Numbered from the stretch's first letter, positions 8,285 to 16,547 are shown. The stretch is 46,447 nucleotides of DNA from Acidobacteriota bacterium (GCA_026707325.1 JAPOXA010000003.1:1-46447); one strand, 5' to 3'. The notes: generated by a model not told the origin, from the sequence alone. A program made the numbers and translations.

Positions 8285-8310
8285 AACGGACCGCGTGCAC
8301 GCGGTCCGTT
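8285..8310. terminator. Perfect palindromic stem-loop between convergent genes
   Basis: AACGGACCGCG, the four-base loop TGCA and CGCGGTCCGTT form an 11-bp perfect stem. It lies between the convergent vWA and hydrolase genes and overlaps the hydrolase stop codon (8309-8311). It would fold on either strand, so it is probably a bidirectional terminator, although no long T tract follows. Confidence 0.6.
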
Positions 8311-9133
8311 ACTTGGCGCCCAGGAAGCCTCGCAGGCAGCGGGTGACGGCGCCGGGCGCCTCGGCCATCAGCATGTGACCGGCGTCCGCCACGGTCACGA
8401 AGCCGGCGCCTCCGTCGCTGCCGCGGATGCGGTCGGCGAGCGCGCGGCCGGCCCTCGGGGGCGTCATTCTGTCCTTTGCGCCGGCGACGACCAGCGTGGG
8501 GCAGGTCACGCCCGGGGCGCTCTCGCTTCCCTCCCACTCGTTGCAGGCGGCGAAGTCGCGGTGGAGTACTTCCGGCAGGCAGCGGTCGAGCAGCGCCATC
8601 GTCGACCCGAGCATCCACAGCCCGGGGGACTCCGCGCCGCCGAAGTGGGCGCCGGTCCCGTGCCCGAAAGCGGCGATGAAGCGATGGGCGTTCAGCGGCC
8701 GTTTCAGCGTGTCCGCCAGCAAGCCGGGGTTGACCCGGAGCGTCTCGCCGGCACCGAGCAGGGCCAGCCGGCTCAACCGGCCGTTCAGCCGGGACGCCGC
8801 GTCGACGGCGATGCAGGCGCCCATGGAGTGGCCAACGAGCGCGATGTCCTGGCTGCCCGCCAGCGCTGCCGTCGCTGCCGCGAAGTCGACGGTCCAGGCG
8901 GCGTAGTCGGCGATCGTCCTGATCGCGTCCAGGTCCTCGGATCCGCCGTGACCGGGCAGGTCGGGCGCGGCGACGTTCCAGCCGTGTTGAGCCAGCGACC
9001 GGGCCTGCAGCGCCCACACCGTGTGGTCGCTGCCGGCGCCGTGGAGCAGCAGGGCCAGAGGCAACCCTTCCTGCCAAGCGGAGCCGCCGGTGCCGCAGTA
9101 CGCCTTGCGGCCCTGGATCTCGAGTTCGGTCAA
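8309..9133 (-). CDS. Alpha/beta hydrolase
   Basis: A 274-residue alpha/beta-fold hydrolase with a complete catalytic triad. The nucleophile is S103 in GHSMGA, the acid D221 (GAKDRMTPP) and the base H253 (DAGHMLM). LLHGAGSDHTVW at residues 29-40 is the oxyanion-hole region, and PDLPGHGGS is the usual strand-4 loop. There is no signal peptide, so it is cytoplasmic. The substrate cannot be told from sequence; carboxylesterases, haloperoxidase-like and C-C bond hydrolases all share this plan. It lies 28 bases downstream of the metY-like gene in the same direction, so the two may be co-transcribed, but a link to methionine synthesis is not evident. Confidence 0.88.
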   Translation of the reverse strand: MTELEIQGRKAYCGTGGSAWQEGLPLALLLHGAGSDHTVWALQARSLAQHGWNVAAPDLPGHGGSEDLDAIRTIADYAAWTVDFAAATAALAGSQDIALVGHSMGACIAVDAASRLNGRLSRLALLGAGETLRVNPGLLADTLKRPLNAHRFIAAFGHGTGAHFGGAESPGLWMLGSTMALLDRCLPEVLHRDFAACNEWEGSESAPGVTCPTLVVAGAKDRMTPPRAGRALADRIRGSDGGAGFVTVADAGHMLMAEAPGAVTRCLRGFLGAK

Positions 9134-9161
9134 CGGCGTGCGCCCGGCCTACGGGGACGGG

Positions 9162-10484
9162 TCAGGAGGCCACCGCCCGCGGCCGCTGCGCCCGTCTCTG
9201 CGAGCGTTTCAGGGCCCGGTCGAGATCGGCCACGAGGTCCTGGGGATCCTCGAGCCCGACCGACAGTCTCACCATCTCCTGGGTGACGCCCGACTCGGCG
9301 AGCTCTTCGGCAGTCATCTGCTGGTGCGTCGTGCTCGCCGGGTGAATGACCAGGCTCTTCGCGTCGCCGACGTTGGCGAGGTGCGACCATAGCTCCAGGC
9401 CCTCGATGAAGGCGATCCCCGCCTCGAGTCCGCCGCGAATCCCGAAGGTCAGAAGGGCGCCGCTGCCGTTTGGCAGCAGCTTGCGGGCGAGTTCGTGCTG
9501 CGGATGGCTGGGCAGGTCGGGGTAGCTCACCCACTCGACCGCCTCGTGCTGCTCGAGGAACCCGGCGACCGCCCGCGCGTTCTCCACGTGGCGGGCGACC
9601 CGGAGCGGCAGGGTCTCCAGTCCCTGAATCAGGTAGAAGGCGGCCTGCGGGTTCAGGCAGGCGCCGAAGTCGCGCAGTCCTTCGAGCCTTGCCTTGAGGA
9701 TGAAGGCCGGCGGGCCGTAGTGCTCGGCGAAGGCGATGCCGTGGTAGCCCGGGCAGGGCTCGGTCATGATCGGAAAACGCCCGGAGGCGGCCCAGTCGAA
9801 CTTGCCGCTGTCGACCAGGACGCCGCCCAGGGTGACGCCGTGGCCGCCGATGAACTTGGTCGCCGAGTGCATCACGATGTCCGCGCCGAGATCGATCGGC
9901 CTCGACAGGAACGGCGTGCCGAACGTGTTGTCGATCAGCAGCGGTACGCCGATCTCGTGGGCGATCGTGGCTACGGCGGGGATGTCCAGCACGTCGATCC
10001 GCGGGTTGCCGATCGTCTCGCCGAAGAACAGCTTCGTGTTCGGACGGGCGGCTCGGCGGAAGTTCGCAGGGTCGGTCGGTTCGACGAAGGTCGTCTCGAT
10101 GCCGAACCGGCGCAGGGTGTGGTTCAGCAGATTGTGCGTGCCGCCGTAGATGGCCGCGGAGGAGACGACGTGGTCGCCGGCGGAGAGGATCGTCGCCGCC
10201 GCCAGGTGGAACGCCGACTGCCCGGAAGCGGTGGCCACCGCGCCGACTCCGCCTTCCAGCGCGGCGAGCCGCTCCTCGAACACCGCCACTGTCGGGTTCG
10301 AGATCCGCGAGTAGATGTGCCCCGCCTCCTCCAGGTTGAACAGTCCGGCGGCGTGGTCCGTGTCCCGGAACACGTAGGACGTCGAGTTGTAGACCGGCAC
10401 GGCGCGCGCTCCGGTGGCCGGGTCGGGCCGCTGGCCGGCGTGTAGGGACAGGGTGTCGAACTTGTAGAACCAGTCGCTGCTCAT
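9162..10484 (-). CDS. metY: O-acetyl-L-homoserine sulfhydrylase (Cys/Met PLP family)
   Basis: A PLP enzyme that makes homocysteine from O-acetylhomoserine and sulfide: direct sulfhydrylation in methionine biosynthesis. The protein has 440 residues, the normal family size. It starts MSSDWFYKFDTLSLHAGQRPDP at ATG 10484; upstream sequence in frame belongs to noncoding and opposite-strand DNA. Family marks are PVYNSTSYVFRDTDHAAGLF, IYSRISNPT, the cofactor-binding lysine K210 in SATKFIGGHG, and VGDAKSLVIHPASTTHQQ near the C-terminus. The Phe/Tyr-rich N-terminus and long form favour MetY over cystathionine synthase or methionine lyase, but O-succinylhomoserine use cannot be excluded. It is transcribed divergently from the homocysteine methyltransferase-like gene at 10641, with structured DNA between. 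Confidence 0.9.
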   Translation of the reverse strand: MSSDWFYKFDTLSLHAGQRPDPATGARAVPVYNSTSYVFRDTDHAAGLFNLEEAGHIYSRISNPTVAVFEERLAALEGGVGAVATASGQSAFHLAAATILSAGDHVVSSAAIYGGTHNLLNHTLRRFGIETTFVEPTDPANFRRAARPNTKLFFGETIGNPRIDVLDIPAVATIAHEIGVPLLIDNTFGTPFLSRPIDLGADIVMHSATKFIGGHGVTLGGVLVDSGKFDWAASGRFPIMTEPCPGYHGIAFAEHYGPPAFILKARLEGLRDFGACLNPQAAFYLIQGLETLPLRVARHVENARAVAGFLEQHEAVEWVSYPDLPSHPQHELARKLLPNGSGALLTFGIRGGLEAGIAFIEGLELWSHLANVGDAKSLVIHPASTTHQQMTAEELAESGVTQEMVRLSVGLEDPQDLVADLDRALKRSQRRAQRPRAVAS

Positions 10485-10530
10485 TGCGCGAGTGTAGCCG
10501 TAGGTGCATCGCTGCCGTCCGCCGGGTGCG

Positions 10531-10592
10531 CGGGTCTTCTGACCCGCTGCCGCCGAAGGCGGCCGGAGAGTCGCGCTGGCCGTCAGGACGGC
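10531..10592. other. Three consecutive stem-loops in the metY / methyltransferase divergent region
   Basis: Between the two divergent methionine-related genes lie three short perfect hairpins in a row: CGGGTC-TTCT-GACCCG (10531-10546), GCCGCC-GAA-GGCGGC (10549-10563) and GCCGTC-AG-GACGGC (10579-10592). The 9-mer AGAGTCGCG occurs at 10567-10575 and again at 10613-10621. This would be a structured leader for one of the two transcripts. I checked against remembered cores of SAM-I, SAM-II, SAM-IV and SAH riboswitches and saw no convincing match. Confidence 0.4.
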
Positions 10593-10640
10593 ACCGCTCA
10601 CCGCCGTGTGGCAGAGTCGCGTCTGTAACGGGGAGAGGGG

Positions 10641-11555
10641 ATGGGAATCGTCGAAGAGTGGCATGAATGCCTGGACCGGGGGGAGATTCTGCTGCTCGAC
10701 GGCGGCACCGGGACGGAACTGGAGCGGCGGGGGGTGCCGATGGACTCGGCGGCGTGGTGCGGGACGGCGGCGCTGGAGCACCAGGACGCGATCCGGGATC
10801 TGCACGAGGAGTACATCCGTTGCGGCGCGGACGCGATCATCACGAACACGTTCGCTACCCACCGGCCCCTGCTGGAGGCCGCCGGCCTGGGCGACCAGGT
10901 CGCGGTGATCGTGCGGCGGGCGGTGGAGGCGGCGCTCGAGGCGCGGGAACGGGCCGGATGCCCGGGCGTGCTCGTCGCGGGATCGATGTCGACCATGCCG
11001 GCGAACAACATCCAGGGCGGCTACCCCGCGGCCGCCGAGCAGATGGCGGCCTACCGGGAGCAGTGCGGGCTCCTGGTCGAGGCCGGAGTCGACCTCATCG
11101 CGCTCGAGATGATGCAGTTCCACGAGCGTGCCCTGCTCGCGTTCCAGGCGGCGAAGGAGACCGGCCTGCCGGTGTGGCTCGGGGTCAGCGCGCGGAAGGA
11201 CCCGGAAACCGGTGCGATCACGCCCTTCAACTGGCCCGATGAGTCCTTCGAGGAGTTGCTCGACACGCTGATCCCGCTCGGTCCCTCGATCGTGCACGTG
11301 ATGCACAGCGAGATCGCGGCGGTGCCGGAAGCGGTGGCGATGGTGCAGGAGCGCTGGGACGGTCCCGTCGGCGTGTACCCGGAGTCCGGCTACTTCACGA
11401 TGCCGAACTGGAACTTCGTCGACGTGATCGAGCCGGCCGACCTGCTGGAGGAGGCGCGCGGCTGGGTGGCAGCGGGCGTTCAGATCGTCGGCGGCTGCTG
11501 CGGCCTGGGGCCCGAGCACATCCGGGCCCTGGGAGCCCTTCGCGGATCCGGCTGA
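10641..11555 (+). CDS. Homocysteine S-methyltransferase family protein
   Basis: A 304-residue TIM-barrel protein of the Pfam S-methyl_trans family (MmuM, BHMT and the N-terminal domain of MetH), which moves a methyl group to a thiol such as homocysteine. Marks are LLDGGTGTELERRG at residues 18-31, ADAIITNTF, and GGCCGLGPEHI near the end with zinc-ligand cysteines C286 and C287. The third zinc-ligand Cys, normally in a G-[IV]-N-C motif around this point, is not seen; instead the strand reads HVMHSE, with H219 and H222. Either a His replaces the Cys or the zinc site is altered, so the methyl acceptor may differ. ATG 10641 follows a strong GGGGAGAGGGG site. The divergent metY-like gene makes homocysteine, which fits a methionine role. 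Confidence 0.82.
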   Translation: MGIVEEWHECLDRGEILLLDGGTGTELERRGVPMDSAAWCGTAALEHQDAIRDLHEEYIRCGADAIITNTFATHRPLLEAAGLGDQVAVIVRRAVEAALEARERAGCPGVLVAGSMSTMPANNIQGGYPAAAEQMAAYREQCGLLVEAGVDLIALEMMQFHERALLAFQAAKETGLPVWLGVSARKDPETGAITPFNWPDESFEELLDTLIPLGPSIVHVMHSEIAAVPEAVAMVQERWDGPVGVYPESGYFTMPNWNFVDVIEPADLLEEARGWVAAGVQIVGGCCGLGPEHIRALGALRGSG

Positions 11556-11571
11556 GGAGGCCGGAACGATC

Positions 11572-12054
11572 GTGGCAGCGGGCGGCGAACCGGATCGGGC
11601 CCAGACGGCCTTCGAGCCGCCGTTGCTGGTTCTGGTCTCCCTGGTCCTCGGCTTCCTCCTGTCCTGGCTGCTTCCGCTGCGGATCTGGCCGGTCGGTACC
11701 AATCGGGCCCTGGTGGTTGCCGGGGTCGTAATCGTGGTCGCCAGCTTCGCCTGGCTGACCTGGTCGGCTCTGACGATGGTCCGCGGCGGTTCCTCCCTGC
11801 CGGTGCATCATCCGACCGCGAACCTGGTGATCAGAGGTCCCTACCGGCGGTCCCGCAATCCCATCTATGCGGGCATGGTGCTGGCGTTCCTCGGCCTCGG
11901 ACTCGCTCGGAGCAGTTGGTGGTTCGTCGCCCTGGCCGTGGCGGTGGGCCTGCTGCTGCGCTGGGGCGTGATCCTGCGGGAAGAGGCCTACCTGGAGCGG
12001 ACGTTCGGCGACGAGTACCGGGACTATGCGAAGCGCGTCCGGCGCTGGTTGTAG
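11572..12054 (+). CDS. Isoprenylcysteine carboxyl methyltransferase-like membrane protein
   Basis: A 160-residue integral membrane protein with about four hydrophobic segments (around residues 18-36, 44-64, 98-115 and 116-132). It has the ICMT/PEMT signature: RGPYRRSRNPIYAGM (about 88-102), then REEAYLERTFGDEYRDYAKRVRRWL at the C-terminus, which bind S-adenosylmethionine in this superfamily. Bacterial members methylate small molecules, phospholipids or unknown acceptors; the substrate here is unknown. The start is GTG at 11572, 16 bases after the methyltransferase-family gene, so the two are likely one operon. The 3' end overlaps the predicted start of the sulfatase by 29 bases. Confidence 0.82.
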   Translation: MAAGGEPDRAQTAFEPPLLVLVSLVLGFLLSWLLPLRIWPVGTNRALVVAGVVIVVASFAWLTWSALTMVRGGSSLPVHHPTANLVIRGPYRRSRNPIYAGMVLAFLGLGLARSSWWFVALAVAVGLLLRWGVILREEAYLERTFGDEYRDYAKRVRRWL

Positions 12055-14416
12055 CGCGGCCCGTCAGGTCCTTGTGCCGGCCTCGATGCTGGCGCTGGCC
12101 CTTGCCGCCTGCGGACCCGAGCCGGAGGACGCCGCGCCATCGTCGGTTCGGGCGGACGTGGAGCACCTGCTCCGTGGGGCATCGAGCGGGCAGCCCCCGG
12201 TCATCCTGATCACGATCGACACTCTGCGGGCCGACCGGCTGTCGAGCTACGGATCGGACCGGGTCGCAACGCCGCACCTCGACCGGCTGGCGGCGGAGGG
12301 CGTCCGTTTCGCCAACGCGTCGTCGACGGTGCCGTTCACGTTGCCGGCGCACAGTTCGATCATGACCGGGCTCTACCCGCCGTCCCACGGAGTGCGGGAG
12401 AACGTCGGCTACGTGCTGGCGCCCGACCTGGTGACGATCGCCGAGCGCTTCCGCGATGCCGGCTACCGGACCGGCGGTTTCGTCAGCGCCTTCGTGCTCG
12501 ACGCGCGCTGGGGAATCGGCCGCGGCTTCGACACCTACGTCGACGACTTCGACCTGGACGCGATGGCGGGCGCCAACCTGGGGTCGGTCCAGCGGGCCGG
12601 CCCGGAGACGATCGCGCACGCGCTGGAGTGGCTCGACGGCGTGGGCGGGGAGGAGCCCTTCTTCCTGTGGCTCCACCTGTTCGATCCCCACGATCCGTAC
12701 GAGCCGCCGGAACCGTTCCGGTCCGAGTACCAGGGGCGCCCCTACGACGGCGAGGTCGCCTACACCGATTCGCTGATCGGCGAGTTCCGCGCCGCCCTCG
12801 AGGAGCGCGCCCTGTTCGACGGGTCGGTCATCGTGCTGACGTCCGACCACGGCGAAGGGCTCGGCGACCACGGCGAGAGCTACCACGGCTTCTTCGTCTA
12901 CGACTCCACCATCCACGTGCCGCTCATCGTTCGGCTGCCCGGTGGCGTGGAGGCGGGCCGGGAGGTGGGCGACGCCGTAAGCCACGTCGACATCGCGCCG
13001 ACCCTGATCGAGCTGCTGGACCTCGACGGCGCCGGCCCAGGCCAGGGCCGGAGTCTGCTTCCGGACATGCAGGGACTACCGAATCCTCTCGCCGAACGCG
13101 GCGTCTACGCCGAGTCCTTCTACGCGCTGGACCACTACGGCTGGGCGCCGCTTCGCTCGCTGCGCACGGCAGAGCACAAGTACATCGAAGCGCCGGACCC
13201 TGAGCTCTACGCCCTGCTCGAAGATCCGGGCGAACTCGCGAACGTGCTCCTCGAACAGCGGGAGCTGTCGCGCCGCCTGCGGGAGGAGGCTCTCGAACTC
13301 GCGGCGGAACTCGATCGGGCGGCCCCGAGTCCCAGCGCGGAACCGGATCTCGACGAGGCCGCGCTGGCGCAGTTGCGCGCGCTCGGCTACCTCGCCGGCC
13401 GCGGCGCCGCCGGCCGCGGTGATTCGGAAAGCCCGCGCGCCGACCCGAAGAACAAGGCGCACCTGCATCGCGCCATCATGCGGGCGCAGAGCGCTTTCGG
13501 CGCCGGCGACGAGGATGCGGCCGCAGCCGAGCTGCGGGCGGCGCTGTCCGAAGACGAGGGGCTGCTCGACGCGCACCAGCTTCTGGGCACGATCACGCTT
13601 CTCGCGGGCGATCCCGAGCCGGCGGTCGGCCACTTCCAGAGCGCGCTGGCCCTCGATCCTGAGCACCGGCAGTCCCTGCTCGGCCTCGCCAACGCCTACC
13701 GCGAGCTGGGACGCATAGACGAGGCGGTGGTCGGCTACCGTCGGCTGCTCGAAGTCGCGGGCCAGGATGCGAAGGCGACGATGGCGCTGGCGCGGATTCA
13801 CGTCGACCGCGGCGAGTTGAGCGAGGCGGAGCAGGTGCTGACGGCCGCCGCCGAAGGGCGCGAACCGCCCGCGGTCGTCGCGAACAAGCTGGGCGAGGTG
13901 GTGGCGCTCCTGGGCCGCAGCGGCGACGCGGAGGCGAAGTTCCGGGAGGCCATCTCTTCCAACCCGGAACTCGGCGAGGCCCACTTCAACCTGGCCGTCC
14001 TGCTGGACGAGTCGGGGAGGATGGGGGACGCGGTCACCGCCTACCGGCAGGCGGCGGAACTGCGCCCGCGGGACCACCGCCCACGCTTCAATCTTGGCCG
14101 CCTCTACGGCCGGCAGGGCCGCGCGGACCTCCAGATCGAGGCCTACCGCGGCGCGGTGGAGGCGTCGCCGGACTTCACCGTCGGCTACTTTCACCTGGCG
14201 AAGGCGTTGATGGACCACGGGCGGGACCTCGAAGAAGCGGAGGCGTTCGCGCGCCGCGGCCTGGAGAACAAGCCGGCGGGTCGGGACGGCGCGCTCGGCT
14301 ACTTCGTGCTCGCCGACATCCTGAACCGGCTGGGACGGCCGGCCGAGGAGCGCCTGGCGCTGGCCCGCGGACAGGAACTCCTGGAAGCTGGCGCCGCAGG
14401 AAACACGACGCAGTGA
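12026..14416 (+). CDS. Sulfatase-family lipoprotein with C-terminal TPR repeats
   Basis: A 796-residue exported lipoprotein. The signal sequence ends in a lipobox with Cys at residue 29 (ALAACG). An alkaline-phosphatase-superfamily sulfatase domain (about 55-430) has PPVILITIDTLRADRLSSYG with metal ligand D65, and TSDHGEGLGDHGE with D274 and H275. A linker precedes six or more TPR units (about 470-785; for example AVGHFQSALALDPEHRQSL and AHFNLAVLLDESGRMGDAVTAY). The nucleophile position reads T105-L-P-A-H rather than the C/S-x-P-x-R signature. Formylglycine conversion is therefore not expected, and Thr may act directly as in phosphatase or phosphotransferase relatives. Similar TPR-sulfatases are common in Acidobacteriota. 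The substrate is unknown. A GTG at 12074 is an alternative start, but it leaves a poor signal peptide. Confidence 0.88.
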   Translation: MRSASGAGCSAARQVLVPASMLALALAACGPEPEDAAPSSVRADVEHLLRGASSGQPPVILITIDTLRADRLSSYGSDRVATPHLDRLAAEGVRFANASSTVPFTLPAHSSIMTGLYPPSHGVRENVGYVLAPDLVTIAERFRDAGYRTGGFVSAFVLDARWGIGRGFDTYVDDFDLDAMAGANLGSVQRAGPETIAHALEWLDGVGGEEPFFLWLHLFDPHDPYEPPEPFRSEYQGRPYDGEVAYTDSLIGEFRAALEERALFDGSVIVLTSDHGEGLGDHGESYHGFFVYDSTIHVPLIVRLPGGVEAGREVGDAVSHVDIAPTLIELLDLDGAGPGQGRSLLPDMQGLPNPLAERGVYAESFYALDHYGWAPLRSLRTAEHKYIEAPDPELYALLEDPGELANVLLEQRELSRRLREEALELAAELDRAAPSPSAEPDLDEAALAQLRALGYLAGRGAAGRGDSESPRADPKNKAHLHRAIMRAQSAFGAGDEDAAAAELRAALSEDEGLLDAHQLLGTITLLAGDPEPAVGHFQSALALDPEHRQSLLGLANAYRELGRIDEAVVGYRRLLEVAGQDAKATMALARIHVDRGELSEAEQVLTAAAEGREPPAVVANKLGEVVALLGRSGDAEAKFREAISSNPELGEAHFNLAVLLDESGRMGDAVTAYRQAAELRPRDHRPRFNLGRLYGRQGRADLQIEAYRGAVEASPDFTVGYFHLAKALMDHGRDLEEAEAFARRGLENKPAGRDGALGYFVLADILNRLGRPAEERLALARGQELLEAGAAGNTTQ

Positions 14417-14441
14417 GTCTTGTGGCGCCAGCTTCCAGGAG
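14378..14441 (+). terminator. Long stem-loop spanning the sulfatase stop codon
   Basis: CTCCTGGAAGCTGGCGCC (14378-14395) is perfectly complementary to 14424-14441. With G-U pairs the stem extends inward to 24 bp (14378-14401 with 14418-14441) around a 16-base loop that holds the TGA stop (14414-14416). No T tract follows. It could act as a terminator, protect the mRNA end or attenuate the last codons. Confidence 0.55.
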
Positions 14442-14489
14442 GAGGACGGGATGGGCCGAAACGCCGAGCCTGCGAGGAGTTTCGGGGCG

Positions 14490-15353
14490 CTAGCCGCTGG
14501 CGGCGAGCGCTGAGGCCACAAGGACCGCCATCTGCTCCGGATCTTCCAGCGGCCCGAGGTGGCCGAGGCCCTCGACCTGTAGAAAGAGCACGTTCGGCAA
14601 CTCGCACACGATCGCCTCGGCCCAGTACGCGGGCCCCGGTATGAGCACGGATCCCCGCATCAGGGTCACGGGGCATTCCACTTGGCGGAGCCCGTCCCAG
14701 GCGCGGTGGTGGGGCCCCATGAGGTAGAGCTGCGCCTCGACGTCGGGGTGGCACTTGATCTCGACCGCGCCGTCCGCCGACGGTGCGAAGCCGTGCCGGA
14801 CGTACACTTCAAGCGCTTCCGGGTCGATCAGGGAGTAGGGCACCTTCTCCGCGTAGTTGGCGACGGCGGCTTCGTACGACGCGAAGCGTCTGCGGCGACG
14901 CCGGGTCCGTTCGACCCAGACGCCGAGGCGGGCGTCGTCGTCCGTGACGCCCGGCGGATAGATGACCGGTTCGTAGCAGACGAGGCCGGCGAACAGGCCC
15001 GGCCTCTTGGGCGCGATCATCAACAGCGCGGCGGCGCCCATCGAGTGGCCGAAGCCGAACAGCGGTCGTTCGACGCCGAGCTCCAGGGCGTCGATCACCG
15101 CGACCAGGTCCTCCGCACAGCTCTCCCAGCTGTAGTCGAGGCCGTCCGGCGCGGTCGCGTCGCCGTGCCCCCGCACGTCGACGCTGATCCGGCGAAAGCC
15201 GTCGAGGTGCTCGAGCATCGGGTCGTAGACCCGCCCGTGGAAGCCGGTGGCGTGACCGGCGATCAGGTCGGGGCCATCGCCGCCGAAGTCGTAGACGGCG
15301 AGTTCGACGCCGTCGGTTGAGGTGACGCGGTGGACGGAAACCGGTTCGAGCAT
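14490..15353 (-). CDS. Alpha/beta hydrolase, atypical triad
   Basis: A 287-residue alpha/beta hydrolase. It has a nucleophile elbow FGHSMGAAAL with S104, an HATGFHGRVYDPM oxyanion region, SVDVRGHGDATAP at strand 4 and a C-terminal GLGHLGPLEDP supplying the catalytic His. The acid normally found after strand 7 (G-x-x-D) is not at the expected place: the stretch reads CPVTLMRGSVLIPGPAYWAE. Either another Asp/Glu takes over or activity is altered. There is no signal peptide. It is convergent with the sulfatase gene and divergent from the histidine-kinase gene 51 bases away, so it may share a regulatory region with the two-component system. The substrate is unknown. Confidence 0.82.
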   Translation of the reverse strand: MLEPVSVHRVTSTDGVELAVYDFGGDGPDLIAGHATGFHGRVYDPMLEHLDGFRRISVDVRGHGDATAPDGLDYSWESCAEDLVAVIDALELGVERPLFGFGHSMGAAALLMIAPKRPGLFAGLVCYEPVIYPPGVTDDDARLGVWVERTRRRRRRFASYEAAVANYAEKVPYSLIDPEALEVYVRHGFAPSADGAVEIKCHPDVEAQLYLMGPHHRAWDGLRQVECPVTLMRGSVLIPGPAYWAEAIVCELPNVLFLQVEGLGHLGPLEDPEQMAVLVASALAASG

Positions 15354-15404
15354 CGGCCGGGGAAACTAGCAGCATCGACACGGTCCTCGTTGCAGAATAG
15401 GGCG

Positions 15405-16547
15405 ATGCCGAAGCATGTGGCCCGGTTCAGCCCGGGGAAGCGCCGCTCGGCGGAGAGTGTCCGCATCTGGCGGTTCCAGATCGGCTTCCTGCTGCTGTTT
15501 GCCATCACCGCCGTCCAGGTGGTGTGGTGGATGGTCGATCAGGAGAGGATCGCCGACCGCATCGCTGCCGACCGTGCCACGGAGTTCGAACTGGATCGGG
15601 ACGCGGCCGAGTCAGCGCTTCGGGCCGGGCAGTCGCTCCAGGAGCTGGATGGCCTGTACCCGCACCTGGAGATCGATGTCGGGGGAGTGCGGGTGCGCCC
15701 GGAGGCTCGCGAGAGTGTTACGCGGGATCGTCGCAGCCACCTGAACCAGTACCGCTGGGAAGGGGGGTTCTTTCTCGCCGTTCTGGCGGGCGGGGTCCTT
15801 GTCCTTTGGGTTGTACTGCGCCGGGAGGGCGACCTGCTGAACCGCCAGCAGAACTTCCTCGCGGCCGTGTCGCACGAGTTGCGGAGTCCGCTGGCGAGCC
15901 TGCGGCTGACGACGGAGACGCTGCTGCTGCGCGACCTGGCGGCGGCTGACCGTCGTGAGCTGCTCGACCGCAACCTGGAGGATCTGAGGCGTCTGGAGCG
16001 GATGATCGGCAATCTCCTGGAGACGAACCGCCTGGAGCATGCGAAAGTCGAGCCGCGCCGCGAACCGGTCGACCTGGCGGAGGCGGTGTCTCTCGCCTTC
16101 GCCGAACTCGGACACCGGGACGACGGCGGCGAGGACATCGAAATCGAGGTCAGGGTCGAGGATGGCCTCGATCTGCGGGCGGACCCCGTGGGGCTGGGCA
16201 CGGTGCTGCGGAACCTGATCGGCAACGCGATCGAGTCCGCCCAGGCGGCCGGCACGAGAGTGGAAGTCGTGGCCAGACGGCTGGACTCGACCGTCGAACT
16301 CGAAGTGCTCGACGATGGCGTCGGCTTCGACCCGGCGGACGGCCGTCGTCTGTTCGAGAAGTTCTACCGCCCCGGCAGCGAGTTGCGGCGCGACAAGAAG
16401 GGCAGCGGTCTGGGGCTCTACCTGGTGCGCAGCTTCGTGACACTCGAGGGGGGTGAGGTCGAGGCGAGCAGCGAGGGCCCGGGTCGCGGCGCCGTGTTCC
16501 GCGTCACATGGCCGATCAGGCGGCAGGCCGCGAGGGCGGTGTCGTGA
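15405..16547 (+). CDS. Two-component sensor histidine kinase
   Basis: A 380-residue membrane kinase. The first membrane helix (about 27-46, IGFLLLFAITAVQVVWWMV) and second (about 126-145, FFLAVLAGGVLVLWVVL) enclose a roughly 80-residue periplasmic sensor with no recognised domain. The HisKA domain contains H157 in FLAAVSHELRSPLASL, and the HATPase_c domain follows with its N box (VLRNLIGNAIESA), G1 (LEVLDDGVGF), F box and G2 (KKGSGLGLYLV). No HAMP domain is visible between helix 2 and the H box. ATG 15405 gives a proper positively charged N-terminus. The stop overlaps the response-regulator GTG start by four bases, so the two are a coupled pair. The signal is unknown. Confidence 0.93.
   Translation: MPKHVARFSPGKRRSAESVRIWRFQIGFLLLFAITAVQVVWWMVDQERIADRIAADRATEFELDRDAAESALRAGQSLQELDGLYPHLEIDVGGVRVRPEARESVTRDRRSHLNQYRWEGGFFLAVLAGGVLVLWVVLRREGDLLNRQQNFLAAVSHELRSPLASLRLTTETLLLRDLAAADRRELLDRNLEDLRRLERMIGNLLETNRLEHAKVEPRREPVDLAEAVSLAFAELGHRDDGGEDIEIEVRVEDGLDLRADPVGLGTVLRNLIGNAIESAQAAGTRVEVVARRLDSTVELEVLDDGVGFDPADGRRLFEKFYRPGSELRRDKKGSGLGLYLVRSFVTLEGGEVEASSEGPGRGAVFRVTWPIRRQAARAVS

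Noticed and set aside
10485..10640. A known SAM or SAH riboswitch
   Set aside because: The hairpins do not contain the recalled core sequences of SAM-I, SAM-II, SAM-IV or SAH motifs; left as an unexplained structured region.
10485..11702. An N-terminal extension of metY to 846 residues
   Set aside because: The extension lies over the divergent methyltransferase gene, and the family begins at MSSDWFYKFDTLSLHAGQ with its own ATG.
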